The notes below the pieces were generated by a model that was not told where the DNA came from, ran no database searches, and saw only the letters and a list, made by a program, of their open reading frames with translations. From Cytophagaceae bacterium (GTDB taxonomy: Bacteria > Bacteroidota > Bacteroidia > Cytophagales > Spirosomataceae): a stretch of DNA of 64,000 bases. Below are positions 29,865 through 41,027 of the stretch, in pieces. Position 1 is the stretch's first letter; each line of letters starts with the position of its first letter. Location: the NCBI GenBank assembly GCA_027486845.1, contig JAIXOL010000024.1:62001-126000 (forward strand). Reading direction: 5' to 3'. The translations under genes were made by a program, and so were the position numbers.

Positions 29865-32624
29865 ATGAAAATAAATCTCACCCTTCGTTTTAACTTAAAA
29901 ACATTCATTTTAGCCTTCGTGACATTGATTAGCTTAGAAAATCATGCTCAAACACCGTCGTCTAAAATCCCAGCGACTAAATCATCTTCAAGGCAACGAA
30001 TCAAACTCAACGAAGGGTGGCATTTTATGCGGTACAGTACAGAACCCGACAAATTGATGTATGACACCAGACCCGAAATCAGTGAGGTAAACGATAGTAA
30101 AGTAGCTGACTCTCGCCCGACTGATGCAATTCTGATTGAATCGAAAGAAAACGTACTGAAAAAATGGGTTTTGCCAACTGCCAATGATTTCATAAAAGAT
30201 GTCAACAAACGATACACCAGACCAACAGGCGACCCTGGTTCTGACTTCCCATTTGTAAAAAACGATTTTGATGATAAAAACTGGGAAAAAGTAACTCTCC
30301 CACACGATTGGGCAATCAAAGGTCCATTTTATGTGGGCGACACGCCAGTAGTTGGAGGTGGAATGGGGCGTTTGCCAAGTCAAGGTGTTGCGTGGTATCG
30401 AAAAAAACTGGAGATTACGAATACCGATAAAGGCAAAACCATCTATTTAGATATTGATGGAGCGATGTCGTATGCGATTGTTTGGCTAAACGGTCATTTG
30501 GTTGGTGGTTGGCCTTATGGCTACAACTCATTTAGATTAGACCTCACGCCATACCTAAATTTTGATGGAGAAAATCAATTGGCTATCAGAATTGATAACC
30601 CTAATTATTCGGCCAGATGGTATCCAGGTGGTGGACTTTATCGAAATGTTTGGCTGAGCAAAGTCTCACCTATTCACGTGGCTCAGTGGGGAACTTTCGT
30701 CACAACTCCTAAAGTTTCGACTACCGAAGCAAGTATAAAACTCGACCTTCAGATTGAAAATCAAGAAAAAACCAACCAAAATATTGAAGTCAAAACCGAA
30801 ATTTATGCCTTAGATAAAACAGGAAAAATTACAGGAACAGCCATAGCGACATTTACTCCTGAAAAAATACTCGTAGAAGCACAGAAAACATACGCTTTTA
30901 CCAAAAAAATAAATCTCAAAAATCCAAAACTTTGGGGGCCTTATCCAACTCAAAAACCCAATTTGTATGCGGCCAAAACCAAGATTTTTAGAGAAAATAT
31001 TTTAATTGACGAATACGAAACCCATTTCGGCATCAGAAACATTATTTTCGACCCCCTTGAAGGAATTTTAGTAAACAATGTGCCAATAAGAATACAAGGC
31101 GTCAATCAACACCACGACTTAGGGGCATTAGGAGCAGCATTTAATGTTCGAGCCGCCGAACGACAACTCGAAATCCTACGTGAATTGGGCTGTAATGCCA
31201 TCAGAATGTCGCATAATCCACCAGCACCCGAACTTTTGGATTTAACCGACCGTATGGGCTTTTTGGTAATCGACGAAATATTTGATAGTTGGGAAAAGAA
31301 AAAAACTCCGCATGATTTTCACCTAATATTTACTGAATGGCACGAAGCTGATACGAGAGCATTTATACGTCGAGATAGAAATCACCCATCAATTATGTCG
31401 TGGAGTTTCGGAAACGAAGTAGGCGAACAATACACCGAAACCGAAGGAGCAGCACTGGCAAAAAAACTCCGTGACATTGTGCATCAAGAAGACCCCACAA
31501 GACCAGCGTCGGCATCTCAGAATTATGCAAAACCCGATATGCCTTTTACGAAGGAGATGGATTTTCTGAATCTAAACTATCAAGGTGAAGGAATCAGAGA
31601 TGCACCTGCATACGCACATCTGAAAGGTATTCGTACATCACCTATGTATCCTGCATTTCAGAAAACATTTCCCGATAAAGTAATATTAGGCACCGAAACA
31701 GCTTCAGCTCTCAGCACTCGTGGCACTTATATTTTCCCAGTTTTTGAAGGTAATTCTGCACCTGTTGGCAATGAAGTTGGTGGCGACCCAATCAAACAAC
31801 AAGTGAGTGCCTACGAACTTTATACCGCAGCTTTTGGTTCATCAGCAGATAAAGTTTTTGCTACCCAAGACAAACACCCGTACGTAGCAGGCGAATTTGT
31901 TTGGACAGGCTGGGATTACATTGGTGAGCCAACCCCCTACTACACTGCTCGAAGCTCCTACAGTGGCATTATTGACCTCGCAGGTTTCAAAAAAGACCGT
32001 TTCTATTTATATCAATCTCGTTGGCGTCCAACTTTGCCAATTGCACATATTTTACCACATTGGAACTGGCCCAATCGTAACGGTGAAATTACTCCTGTAC
32101 ACGTTTTTACATCAGGCGATGAAGCAGAACTTTTTTTGAATGGAAAATCACTCGGAAGAAAAAAGAAAGCGGAATTTGAATATCGAATCCGATGGGATGA
32201 TATAAAATATCAAGCGGGAGAATTATCAGTAATTGCCTACAAAAACGGCAAAATTTGGGCAAAAGAAAGTATTCAAACAACCGATAAAGCCGCCAAATTA
32301 TCAGCAAAAACTGACCGAAGCCTAATTAATGCCGATGGTGAAGACCTTGCCTTTATAACTGTGAAAATTATAGACAAAAATGGCTTGGTGGTACCTAACG
32401 CCAACATCAAAGTAAGTTTTACATTAGAAGGAAACGGCGAAATAGTAGCAACTGATAATGGCGACCCTGCCGATATGACATCGTTTGTATCAAGTGAAAG
32501 AAGTTCGTATAATGGTTTGGTTTTGGTAATTATTCGTACAAAAAAAGGAATGACTGGTAAACTTAAACTAACAGCAAAAGCGACTGGTTTGGCAAGTACA
32601 CAAGTCGAAATTACGAGTAAATAA
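29865..32624 (+). CDS. Glycoside hydrolase family 2 (beta-galactosidase-like), with Ig-like C-terminal region
   Basis: VTLPHDWAIKGPF; GVNQHHDLGALGAAFNVRAAERQLEILRELGCNAIRMSHNPP; SWSFGNEVGE; C-terminal invasin-like repeat. Confidence 0.93.
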   Translation: MKINLTLRFNLKTFILAFVTLISLENHAQTPSSKIPATKSSSRQRIKLNEGWHFMRYSTEPDKLMYDTRPEISEVNDSKVADSRPTDAILIESKENVLKKWVLPTANDFIKDVNKRYTRPTGDPGSDFPFVKNDFDDKNWEKVTLPHDWAIKGPFYVGDTPVVGGGMGRLPSQGVAWYRKKLEITNTDKGKTIYLDIDGAMSYAIVWLNGHLVGGWPYGYNSFRLDLTPYLNFDGENQLAIRIDNPNYSARWYPGGGLYRNVWLSKVSPIHVAQWGTFVTTPKVSTTEASIKLDLQIENQEKTNQNIEVKTEIYALDKTGKITGTAIATFTPEKILVEAQKTYAFTKKINLKNPKLWGPYPTQKPNLYAAKTKIFRENILIDEYETHFGIRNIIFDPLEGILVNNVPIRIQGVNQHHDLGALGAAFNVRAAERQLEILRELGCNAIRMSHNPPAPELLDLTDRMGFLVIDEIFDSWEKKKTPHDFHLIFTEWHEADTRAFIRRDRNHPSIMSWSFGNEVGEQYTETEGAALAKKLRDIVHQEDPTRPASASQNYAKPDMPFTKEMDFLNLNYQGEGIRDAPAYAHLKGIRTSPMYPAFQKTFPDKVILGTETASALSTRGTYIFPVFEGNSAPVGNEVGGDPIKQQVSAYELYTAAFGSSADKVFATQDKHPYVAGEFVWTGWDYIGEPTPYYTARSSYSGIIDLAGFKKDRFYLYQSRWRPTLPIAHILPHWNWPNRNGEITPVHVFTSGDEAELFLNGKSLGRKKKAEFEYRIRWDDIKYQAGELSVIAYKNGKIWAKESIQTTDKAAKLSAKTDRSLINADGEDLAFITVKIIDKNGLVVPNANIKVSFTLEGNGEIVATDNGDPADMTSFVSSERSSYNGLVLVIIRTKKGMTGKLKLTAKATGLASTQVEITSK

Positions 32625-32721
32625 TACTCTTGGCTTTAAAAAGTACCATTTTTGAGCATCAAATCATTTGAAACTCGAAATGGTACTTTCTACTTTTACT
32701 AGTCAAATTTTTCGACCCTAA

Positions 32722-34425
32722 TATGCAATACATTGCTCAACAAACATTCCTCAAACAATTCCTCGAAGTTGGCACTTTATTGACTTTTTCAGCTTAGTTT
32801 TCATCGGCAAATGACGATAAAGAAGCTTTTTTCGAGAAAATCGTTAAAGCCAATTACCAAGAAGTTACCAAACTTATAATTGCCTTAGAACCAGAAATCA
32901 CCGAAATTCGTCGCCGATTAGTTTTCGATTTTACTAATCTTTCAGCTGCATTAGCTGAGCTAATTTCTCGTTTTTATCAGAAAGATGCTCTTGTGACTTA
33001 CATCCAGTATTTTTTAATAAAATATCAAAAAACTGATGGTACGCTCGACCTCGAAAATTTAGCTTCTCAGCCCGATACGGCATTTATTTTAGAGCCAATT
33101 TGTGCAGCCGCTCTCATTTTACGAAAACTCACAATGCCTGCACTTTCAGAAGTAAAAGTACTTTTAAAAGATTCTATTTCGAAATCTGGCGAAGCCATTC
33201 GTTCAGGTGGCGTTCATACGCCCAACCAACATTAGGTAATTTCAGCTACTTTGGCACGCATCAATAATTTGTATCCCGATAAAAAATACGTTAATCGTAT
33301 TGACAAGTGGCTTTCAGAAAATATAGTATGATTTACGGGGAAGTAACCAATAACGCCTAATTACAGTCGCTCACTTACTAAAACGCCCAAAATTATATAA
33401 TCATGTACGTAAAAATCTCCGAATGATTATCATTAAATGGAGCCAAACGGCAAAATTGTGACCAACGATTCGAGGCGACAAGACCAGTTTATTGGCATGA
33501 ATGTCCTACCATTTTATTTAGATTATCGTCACATGGCTTTGCACGAGAAAAATACCGAATTTGCCGCCATCAGCAAGTAAATTGAGCAAACCAAAGGCTT
33601 TGATGAAAAAACAATGCCCGATTTATTGGCATTATTTACCGAAGACCCCGATTTATGTAAGATTTTGCCCAAACCTGCAATTTTAAACACGAATTTCGTG
33701 CAGTTTTTCAAGACAACCAACTTGGTCAGAATTCGTAGAAATAATACCATGATGACTATTTTTGGCGGTACTGATAAGCAAACAATCATTAGTTCGGGAC
33801 GCTCAACGGTTGCCAGTTTCATTACTTTCCGCAAAGGTAAAGCAATTTTGAAATACCTGCGTTTTTCGACTGATTTTATTAGTACAGGTTATTTCAGAAG
33901 CGATGGATTGAAGAAGGAAGGCAATAAATATATACTTAGCCAAAAAATCGAAGCTCCTTACTATCAGCCACTTCCTGCAAAACCCAAAAGAGCAGATGGA
34001 AATTATCAGCATAGCAAAAGTACTGATGGATATTTTTGAAAAAAATAGATTTTAAAAATCGCCCTCAGAGTAATATCAAAAATATAGAAACCATTATTAG
34101 TGTAGAAAAAAAAATGGCGGTGTAGTACTAAATTTTGACGTAAAAGGTGCTGATAATGTATAAGTAACGATAGAGTTTTGTTTCAAAGAGGCTGGTCAAC
34201 TCATTGGCTTGAAAAAATTAGATAATGCACCTGATAATTATACGCTCGAAAGTGGCACAGGTGAATATAAGTTTTGTAAAGACTGCATCAAATTTGGAGA
34301 AGGAACTTTCAAATATTCAAGGCTTCGTGGACTAGAGGGCGAAATCTAGACTTCGCATTTCGGTAGCCTCCGCACCGCAGGAATGCACGTTTTCTTGACA
34401 GGCATTACACCTTTTGATCATTAGA
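32722..34425 (+). pseudogene. Decayed secreted enzyme gene, possibly heparinase II/III-like or PUL-associated
   Basis: Successive in-phase and frame-shifted fragments read as one protein with several stops: MQYIAQQTFLKQFLEVGTLLTFSA*, EAFFEKIVKANYQEVTKLI..., GGVHTPNQH*VISATLARINNLYPDKKYVNRIDKWLSENI*, NGKIVTNDSRRQDQFIGMNVLPFYLDYRHMAL..., ...STDGYF*KKIDF, ...KFGEGTFKYSRLRGLEGEI*. Confidence 0.6.
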
Positions 34426-34670
34426 TTGTGCTTTCATGGTTTAATTCCACATTTTATTCATTGACGTCTGTTTTATGAGACGGATTCTGATATAAAAATC
34501 TAATTCGCTTTAGCCAAAACTTCTTTCGGATAGTTTGGGCTAAAGGCAAATATGTTTTATTCTCTTATTTATCCGTCAGCTAAAGCACACGGGGTTGCCC
34601 ATTCGGCAACGACATTTTACCAATTTCACAGTAACCAATACACAAATAACTAATACACCAGTAACCAAAA

Positions 34671-36911
34671 TCAAAGATTCAACCAATAAGTCACTTTTGC
34701 TAAAATTGCTCTATTTTTCGGCATCCAGGTTTCGGTGTTATAATTATCAGTATAAACCAAGAAGAAATCAGACACTGGAGCAAAACGCCATTGCAAACGA
34801 GAATTGACGTTTACGTTTTTAAATTGGCTATTATACTGCACATAAGTTGTCCAAAACAAACTTTTTGTAAATGTTAAATCAAGTTTTGGACCAACTAAAT
34901 ATACTTGATTTTTGCCAGTTGAAAGATTGATATTGTTATAACTAAAATTAACGGAGAAAAAACCATAAGGCTGAAAACGGTAAGAAGCATTTCCGACTAA
35001 ACTCACGATATTTCCATCAAAATACTGCCCAATGAGTGGCTGGAAAAATACCGCCAGTTTTTTACGTTGGTCAGTAACATAAGTTGCCGAAAAATTATAG
35101 TAAGTATAGCTTGTACCCTTTTTGAGCGATGGCAATTTTCGATTGCTACGCAAAGCATCAAAATCATTGAAAAGAAAAGTATAATTTTGGTTGAAAGTCA
35201 TCAAGAAATTTGATGTATTCTGAAAACCCAAAAGTAAAAACGGTCCCGCTTGGCGGTCGGTAAGTCCCAAACCTGGCTGATTGAATTGGTCATAAGCCAG
35301 TCCATAACTTACCCTATTGAGCAAACGTGAATTCGGAAAATAATTAAAACCAATCGTTGGGTTGATATGAAAGAAATTTTTGCGAGGCACAAAACCCACT
35401 TCCGCATCAAAGCCCTTCCCTACCCAATCATGCGACCACTTAGCAATTAATTTACGAACGCTATAATTGAGCATGAAGCCGTGAGCAAATTTTTCGTTTA
35501 TATCGGTCGGACTGAACACTTGATGATAAAATGCTTTTCCTGTCCAACGATTATCTTTCGAAGCCAAATTATACTCCAAACCAGCCACTCGATTATAAGG
35601 ATTAACTCCTTCCCTTTCTCTTCCTAAAACTTGTTTATTAACAAATATCGCCGCAATATTCGAGCGTCCAAATACTTTTCGTTGCAGAGCAGCAACCGAA
35701 TAATTCATACTTGGCGTTCCTTTAAAATCATCGGCCAATGTCTGCGTATTTAGCACTCCAACTCGCCAATTATCATCAATTTTTCCGCTGATTCTTGCTC
35801 CATATAAAATCCTATTCTGCACATTTGTACCCGTTGCAGTATCGAGACTAATACCAATTTGTCGAGAGAAAAATGGACTTACTAACTGATTACCAGCCGA
35901 TGTGCCGAGCGTTCCCGATGGTGGCACAAATGGATTTGTATTAAAACTTCCGAAGCCAGTAAAAAGGTCTGAGTTTTCGAGAAAAAACTGGCGTTGTTCG
36001 GGGAAATTTACATCAAAACGAGTCAAGTTTACAACTTGTCGGTCAGCCTCGACATTTGAAAAGTCGGGATTTGCTGTCAAATCAAGATTCAAACCCGAGG
36101 TAATCCCGATTTTAGCATCGCCTCCAAAATTAAGCTTATTTCCAGCGGCAGGGTTTTCAGGATGCTCAAAATCACGGGTAGAACTGGCAGACAAATAAGG
36201 TATCAAGGAAATATTTGCACCCGATTTTTTTAATGGTTTTTCAAAAATGATTGGCATTGAATATCCCAAATTCATAATAATCTGATTCTGTGGAATCCGC
36301 ATCAAAGTCGATTGTTCATTGGCTTGGGTATCAAATCTATATGCCTTAAAATTCCATTGTGTACTTCCTTCTTTAAAACGCAGAGTTGTGAATGGAATTG
36401 ACAACTCACATATCCAATAACCCTCATACATTTTCGAAATAGCATTCCATTTATTATCCCAATACATATTGAAATACTCATTGGCCGTTCCGCCGTTATA
36501 AAGCAAGGCTTCACGCATGACTCCAAATGGGTTCATACCAAACAAAAAACTGTTGGTTTTGTCATTGAAGGTATCAAACAAAAAACTCACATTATCATTA
36601 CCTCCAGCTCTAAAATCTCGCCTAAAAGAAGGAGTAACATAATTATTTCCAGGCGAATATAATTTTGCTCCGATGTAAATATTTTTTTCATCATAAGCCA
36701 ACTTGATTTCGGTCTGATATTTTGCTTTAATGCTATCTTTTGGAAAAAACTCCCAAAATGAAGGCATTTTTTCAGCAGTTTGCCAAGCTTGCTCGTCCAA
36801 AACGCCATCAAGTTTAATCTTTTCAGTAATAAATTTTACCTTTGGTGCTTGTTGAGCTTGCGTTTGTAATAAAAATAAAAATGATATAAACAATAGAAGA
36901 AGTCTATTCAT
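34671..36911 (-). CDS. DUF5916-type outer membrane protein with N-terminal CBM9-like domain
   Basis: KLDGVLDEQAWQTAEKMPSFWEFFPKDSIKAKYQTEIKLAYDEKNIYIGAKLY; C-terminal beta-barrel-like region. Confidence 0.75.
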   Translation of the reverse strand: MNRLLLLFISFLFLLQTQAQQAPKVKFITEKIKLDGVLDEQAWQTAEKMPSFWEFFPKDSIKAKYQTEIKLAYDEKNIYIGAKLYSPGNNYVTPSFRRDFRAGGNDNVSFLFDTFNDKTNSFLFGMNPFGVMREALLYNGGTANEYFNMYWDNKWNAISKMYEGYWICELSIPFTTLRFKEGSTQWNFKAYRFDTQANEQSTLMRIPQNQIIMNLGYSMPIIFEKPLKKSGANISLIPYLSASSTRDFEHPENPAAGNKLNFGGDAKIGITSGLNLDLTANPDFSNVEADRQVVNLTRFDVNFPEQRQFFLENSDLFTGFGSFNTNPFVPPSGTLGTSAGNQLVSPFFSRQIGISLDTATGTNVQNRILYGARISGKIDDNWRVGVLNTQTLADDFKGTPSMNYSVAALQRKVFGRSNIAAIFVNKQVLGREREGVNPYNRVAGLEYNLASKDNRWTGKAFYHQVFSPTDINEKFAHGFMLNYSVRKLIAKWSHDWVGKGFDAEVGFVPRKNFFHINPTIGFNYFPNSRLLNRVSYGLAYDQFNQPGLGLTDRQAGPFLLLGFQNTSNFLMTFNQNYTFLFNDFDALRSNRKLPSLKKGTSYTYYNFSATYVTDQRKKLAVFFQPLIGQYFDGNIVSLVGNASYRFQPYGFFSVNFSYNNINLSTGKNQVYLVGPKLDLTFTKSLFWTTYVQYNSQFKNVNVNSRLQWRFAPVSDFFLVYTDNYNTETWMPKNRAILAKVTYWLNL

Positions 36912-37108
36912 AATGTCAGGGGCGTTAAAAATAAGCTACAAAAATACACTTTTCTAAGCCGTATTATGTCTATTTTTGATTTATTTTAGAGTTTTTTTAA
37001 GCGTTATTAATTATTTTTTATATAAAACATATTCTGTCATACCTTTGCTATACAAAATACAATTTTGCAGAATTACGAATAAACTCAAATTTTTAATCTC
37101 TTTATTAT

Positions 37109-38161
37109 ATGAAATCCATTTTTGTTATTTGCACACTGTTTACTGTTAATTATTCACTAATTTTCGCACAAATACCCGACGAAAAACACCTCAAAAACCT
37201 TCGTCAATTGACTTTTGGTGGCAATAATGCTGAAGCCTATTTTAGCCGTGATAGCAAATACATTAGTTTCCAGTCGGACAACCCAGCGTGGGGACTTTCA
37301 TGCGACCAGATTTTCTATATGGATGTTGAAAAAGGTTTGAAAGACCCAAAAGTGCGTCCCGATTTTATAAGTACTAGTTTTGGACGCACAACTTGTAGCT
37401 TTTTTATGCCAAATGGCAAAGAAATTCTATACGGAAGTACGCACGAAATGGGTGGACATGCTTGTCCTCCAGTACCTGAAATGGGCAAAAAATATCTTTG
37501 GGCAATCTACGATAGTTTTGATATATACGTGGCCGATTTGAAAGGGAAAGTAAAAAGACGTTTGACAAATACGCCAGGCTACGATGCTGAAGCGACGGTT
37601 TCACCCGATGGTAAAAAAATTGTTTTTACCAGTACTCGAAATGGTGATTTAGACTTATACATCATGGATATTGATGGCAAAAATGTAAAGCAAATTACAA
37701 ATGAATTAGGCTACGATGGCGGTGCATTTTTCTCGCCCGATAGTAAGAAATTGGTTTTCCGTGCGTCACGTTTTTCGAGCGAAGAAGAGCGTAGTGAGTA
37801 CAAAGAAAATCTAAAGAAAAACTTGGTTGCCCCTACTAACATGGAGATTTTTACATGTAATGTTGATGGTTCAGATTTGAAACAAATCACTAAATTAGGC
37901 AAAGCCAACTGGGCTCCATATTTCACACCCAAAGGAGATAAAATCATTTTTGCATCAAATAATCATTCACAACGTGGATATGATTTTCAGTTATATTTGA
38001 TAAATATTGATGGAACAAATCTCCAAAAAATCACATCCGAAAGTAATTTCAATGCTTTTCCGATGTTTAGTTATGATGGTAAAAAATTGATTTTCAGCTC
38101 AAACAGAAACAATGGTGGTACAAGAGATACCAATCTTTTTATTGCTGATTGGGTAGAATAA
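37109..38161 (+). CDS. TolB-like beta-propeller (PD40) protein
   Basis: Repeats such as AEATVSPDGKKIVFTSTRNGDLDLYIMDIDGKNVKQIT. Confidence 0.85.
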   Translation: MKSIFVICTLFTVNYSLIFAQIPDEKHLKNLRQLTFGGNNAEAYFSRDSKYISFQSDNPAWGLSCDQIFYMDVEKGLKDPKVRPDFISTSFGRTTCSFFMPNGKEILYGSTHEMGGHACPPVPEMGKKYLWAIYDSFDIYVADLKGKVKRRLTNTPGYDAEATVSPDGKKIVFTSTRNGDLDLYIMDIDGKNVKQITNELGYDGGAFFSPDSKKLVFRASRFSSEEERSEYKENLKKNLVAPTNMEIFTCNVDGSDLKQITKLGKANWAPYFTPKGDKIIFASNNHSQRGYDFQLYLINIDGTNLQKITSESNFNAFPMFSYDGKKLIFSSNRNNGGTRDTNLFIADWVE

Positions 38162-38304
38162 TTGAAATCTATCATATCTGACTGACTCATTTAAAAAATT
38201 GAAGCGGGGTCGCCCGTGCGATTAAAGATTGGAAATTGTAGATTTAAGTAAAAAACGCTAAAATCATCAATTTCTAATCCTTAATCTTCAATAGAAATAC
38301 AATC

Positions 38305-39678
38305 TTACCCTCTCAAAGCCTCAACTTCCTCTACAGTTTTCGGAATTGAATTTCCAAGCGTTTTGCTACCATTTTCCGTGACCAAGCAATTATCTTCGAT
38401 TCTGACTCCGCCAAAATCTCGGTAAGCATCAAGTTTTGCGTAATTTACAAAATTCGTAAACTTGTTTTCTGCCTTCCATTTATCAATCAATTCTGGAATA
38501 AAATAAATACCTGGCTCAACCGTCAGCACATTTCCTGCCTCCAATTCTTTTGCTAATCGTAATGATTTTAAGCCCAATTGTGTGCTTCGCTCCAAACCAT
38601 CACGGTAGCCCACATATTTTTCACCCAAATCCTCCATATCATGCACGTCGAGACCAATAGCATGACCTAAACCATGTGGCATAAAAAGCCCTTGAACACC
38701 TTCGGCAAGCATTTCGCTTACATCTCCGTTCAAGAAACCTAAATCTTTCATGCCTTCCAGCATGATTCGATTGGCCGAAATATGAATTTCTCTGTATTGA
38801 ATATTTGGTCGAAGTGCTGCAATCGACTCAGTTTCCATTTTCAATACCAAATTATAAATTTCCTTCTGTTTTTCGGTAAATCGTTTGCTCACGGGAATTG
38901 TTCGAGTAATATCCCCTGCATAAAACATAGCATTTTCAGCACCAGAATCGTTAATTACCAAACGACCTTCGGTCATTGTATTCCCATGATAATGATTGTG
39001 TAACGTTTGTCCATTTACCGAAAAAATAATTGGATAGGATAATTCTCCACCACCTTCCAATGCTTTGGCATGAATCGCTGCCGCAATTTCATACTCTTTT
39101 TTTCCTGCTTGAGTCAATTGCATAGCAATTATATGCATTTCACGAGAAATATTGACGGCGTGTTCCATTTGCACAATTTCTTCATCAGTCTTTATTGAGC
39201 GTAATGCTACAATCGCTTTGATGAGTTCAACCGATGCTTTTTCTTTCAATTGAGCAGTTGGAATATCCAACCACTCACTCATTCGAATCATGTTATCGAA
39301 GCGATACGGTGGCGTAAAATGTACTTTTGAAGACTTTTTTAGCCTTTCTGACAATTTTGAAGGTTCCTCCGTACGATAAACACCCACCATTCGAGCTTGC
39401 TCAGCCAAAGTTGCTTGTGGGCCGACCCAAATTATATCGTCAATCGTAAATTCGTGTCCGAAGATAATTTCTTCACCCGAATCTATATCAATGACTGCAG
39501 TCAAGCCTGCGTGGCTGATGCCAAAAAAATACAAAAAATTGCTATCTTGACGAAAACGGTAAGTATTATCGTGGTAATTCATAGGTGCTTCTTCATTGCC
39601 CATTATCAGAATTAAGCCACTTCCAACTGCTTTTTTGAGTGCGTTACGACGCTCGGTGTAAGTTTGTACAGAAAACAT
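38305..39678 (-). CDS. pepP: Xaa-Pro aminopeptidase (M24, aminopeptidase P-like)
   Basis: NDSGAENAMFYAGDITRTIPVSKRFT; MPHGLGHAIGLDVHDM; LTVEPGIYF. Confidence 0.9.
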   Translation of the reverse strand: MFSVQTYTERRNALKKAVGSGLILIMGNEEAPMNYHDNTYRFRQDSNFLYFFGISHAGLTAVIDIDSGEEIIFGHEFTIDDIIWVGPQATLAEQARMVGVYRTEEPSKLSERLKKSSKVHFTPPYRFDNMIRMSEWLDIPTAQLKEKASVELIKAIVALRSIKTDEEIVQMEHAVNISREMHIIAMQLTQAGKKEYEIAAAIHAKALEGGGELSYPIIFSVNGQTLHNHYHGNTMTEGRLVINDSGAENAMFYAGDITRTIPVSKRFTEKQKEIYNLVLKMETESIAALRPNIQYREIHISANRIMLEGMKDLGFLNGDVSEMLAEGVQGLFMPHGLGHAIGLDVHDMEDLGEKYVGYRDGLERSTQLGLKSLRLAKELEAGNVLTVEPGIYFIPELIDKWKAENKFTNFVNYAKLDAYRDFGGVRIEDNCLVTENGSKTLGNSIPKTVEEVEALRG

Positions 39679-40060
39679 GATTTATTGATTTTTTTATACC
39701 ACGAAATAAAGAAAAGATAGGCAATTTGTCATTATGAAAGCCAAGTAATTATTTGATTCACCAAAAAAGGTGGGACTCATTTCTGCATCATCAAAAAAAG
39801 TTTTATAATATTTCTAAGTTTTTTTTATCTTATTAAATCATAATATTTATAATTGGATAAACAATAAAAGATATTGATAAAGAGACAATTAGATTCTAAA
39901 TAACTAACAATCAAAGAGTTAAGTTTTAGTTCTAAGCAATACGTTAGAGAAAATAAAATTAAAAAAAACTTTCAGAATATTTTGAAAATTCAAAAAGGTT
40001 ATTTTACTTTGGGGTACAATTATACTTACGTGCTTAAATATAAAAAGTTTTAAAACGAAG

Positions 40061-40576
40061 ATGGCTTTAATGGAATTAAAAGAAGCGAAAGATAAATTTA
40101 TCCATACATGGGGTACGCTTGCCACTCAATGGGGTATAAACCGCACTATGGCTCAGATACACGCTTTGCTTTTGCTTTCACCTCGGTCAATGAATGCTGA
40201 TGAAATCATGGCCGACCTACAAATTTCGAGAGGAAACGTGAACATGAACCTCAGAGATTTAATGGATTGGGGATTGATTTACAAACAACTCTTACCCGGA
40301 GAAAGAAAGGAATTTTTCATTGCAGAGAAAGATATTTGGAAAGTTGCCAAGCAAATTGCTAAAGAACGACGACGCCGAGAAATCGGGCCATTAATCGAGG
40401 CAATGGAAGATTTAAAGGAGGGAATACAACCCGACACAGAAGAAAAAGAAGAATTCTTGAAAATAGTAAACGAAATTAGCAAGGTTTCGGTATTTGCCGA
40501 TAATACAATGACATCTTTACTAAAATCAGATGAAAATTGGTTATTAAATAATTTTATAAAAGTCTTTAATAAATAG
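40061..40576 (+). CDS. GbsR/MarR-family transcriptional regulator
   Basis: FIHTWGTLATQWGINRTMAQIHALLLLSPRSMNADEIMADLQISRGNVNMNLRDLMDWGLIYK winged helix. Confidence 0.88.
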   Translation: MALMELKEAKDKFIHTWGTLATQWGINRTMAQIHALLLLSPRSMNADEIMADLQISRGNVNMNLRDLMDWGLIYKQLLPGERKEFFIAEKDIWKVAKQIAKERRRREIGPLIEAMEDLKEGIQPDTEEKEEFLKIVNEISKVSVFADNTMTSLLKSDENWLLNNFIKVFNK

Positions 40577-40579
40577 TGA

Positions 40580-40664
40580 CATGACTTCTCGGAGTCATGG
40601 TTTTTTGGAGTTTTTGTGGTCAAGCAGTAATTTTCTCATAGATAGAGAATTACTGCTTTTTTTA
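40580..40664. terminator. Two consecutive hairpin/T-tract structures
   Basis: catgact-tctcgg-agtcatggtttttt and agcagtaattttctc...gagaattactgctttttttt. Confidence 0.65.
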
Positions 40665-40813
40665 TCTGAAGAAGGACATTGATAAGTTCGACAACAAATT
40701 AGTAAACAAAAATACCCTACTTAAATTACTGATAATCAATACTTTATCACTTCGAATAACCGTATCGAATTATGTATCTTGTTTCTTTTGTCTGAATACT
40801 TAAATACGACCTG

Positions 40814-40966
40814 CTAAAATGACCTTTCAATATTTTTCTTTTTTTTCCAAGGTGCAGTAGTTTGTCGAGATAAATCATATAAAAAATATAAGACTACTCC
40901 CAAAAAAATAAGAAAAATAATTCGAAATATTTTTTGATTCCGATTTGTAGAATTATTATTTGACAT
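40814..40966 (-). CDS. Small 50-aa single-pass membrane protein
   Basis: MSNNNSTNRNQKIFRIIFLIFLGVVLYFLYDLSRQTTAPWKKKKNIERSF; below the length of the supplied ORF track. Confidence 0.45.
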   Translation of the reverse strand: MSNNNSTNRNQKIFRIIFLIFLGVVLYFLYDLSRQTTAPWKKKKNIERSF

Positions 40967-41027
40967 AACAAATGCTTTTTATTAACTCTTAGATAAGCGT
41001 TATAGTCGCAAAGGCGTTTTTATTAAT

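Noticed and set aside
38221-38286. Imperfect inverted repeat attaaagattggaaattg...caatttctaatccttaat between convergent genes
   Set aside because: Likely a weak bidirectional terminator or common intergenic repeat; no further support.
38874-39173. Antisense ORFs opposite long genes (e.g. inside pepP, glmS, HTCS, iorB)
   Set aside because: They lie fully within strongly supported coding genes, show no domain content or consistent start context, and are expected from codon-bias shadowing.
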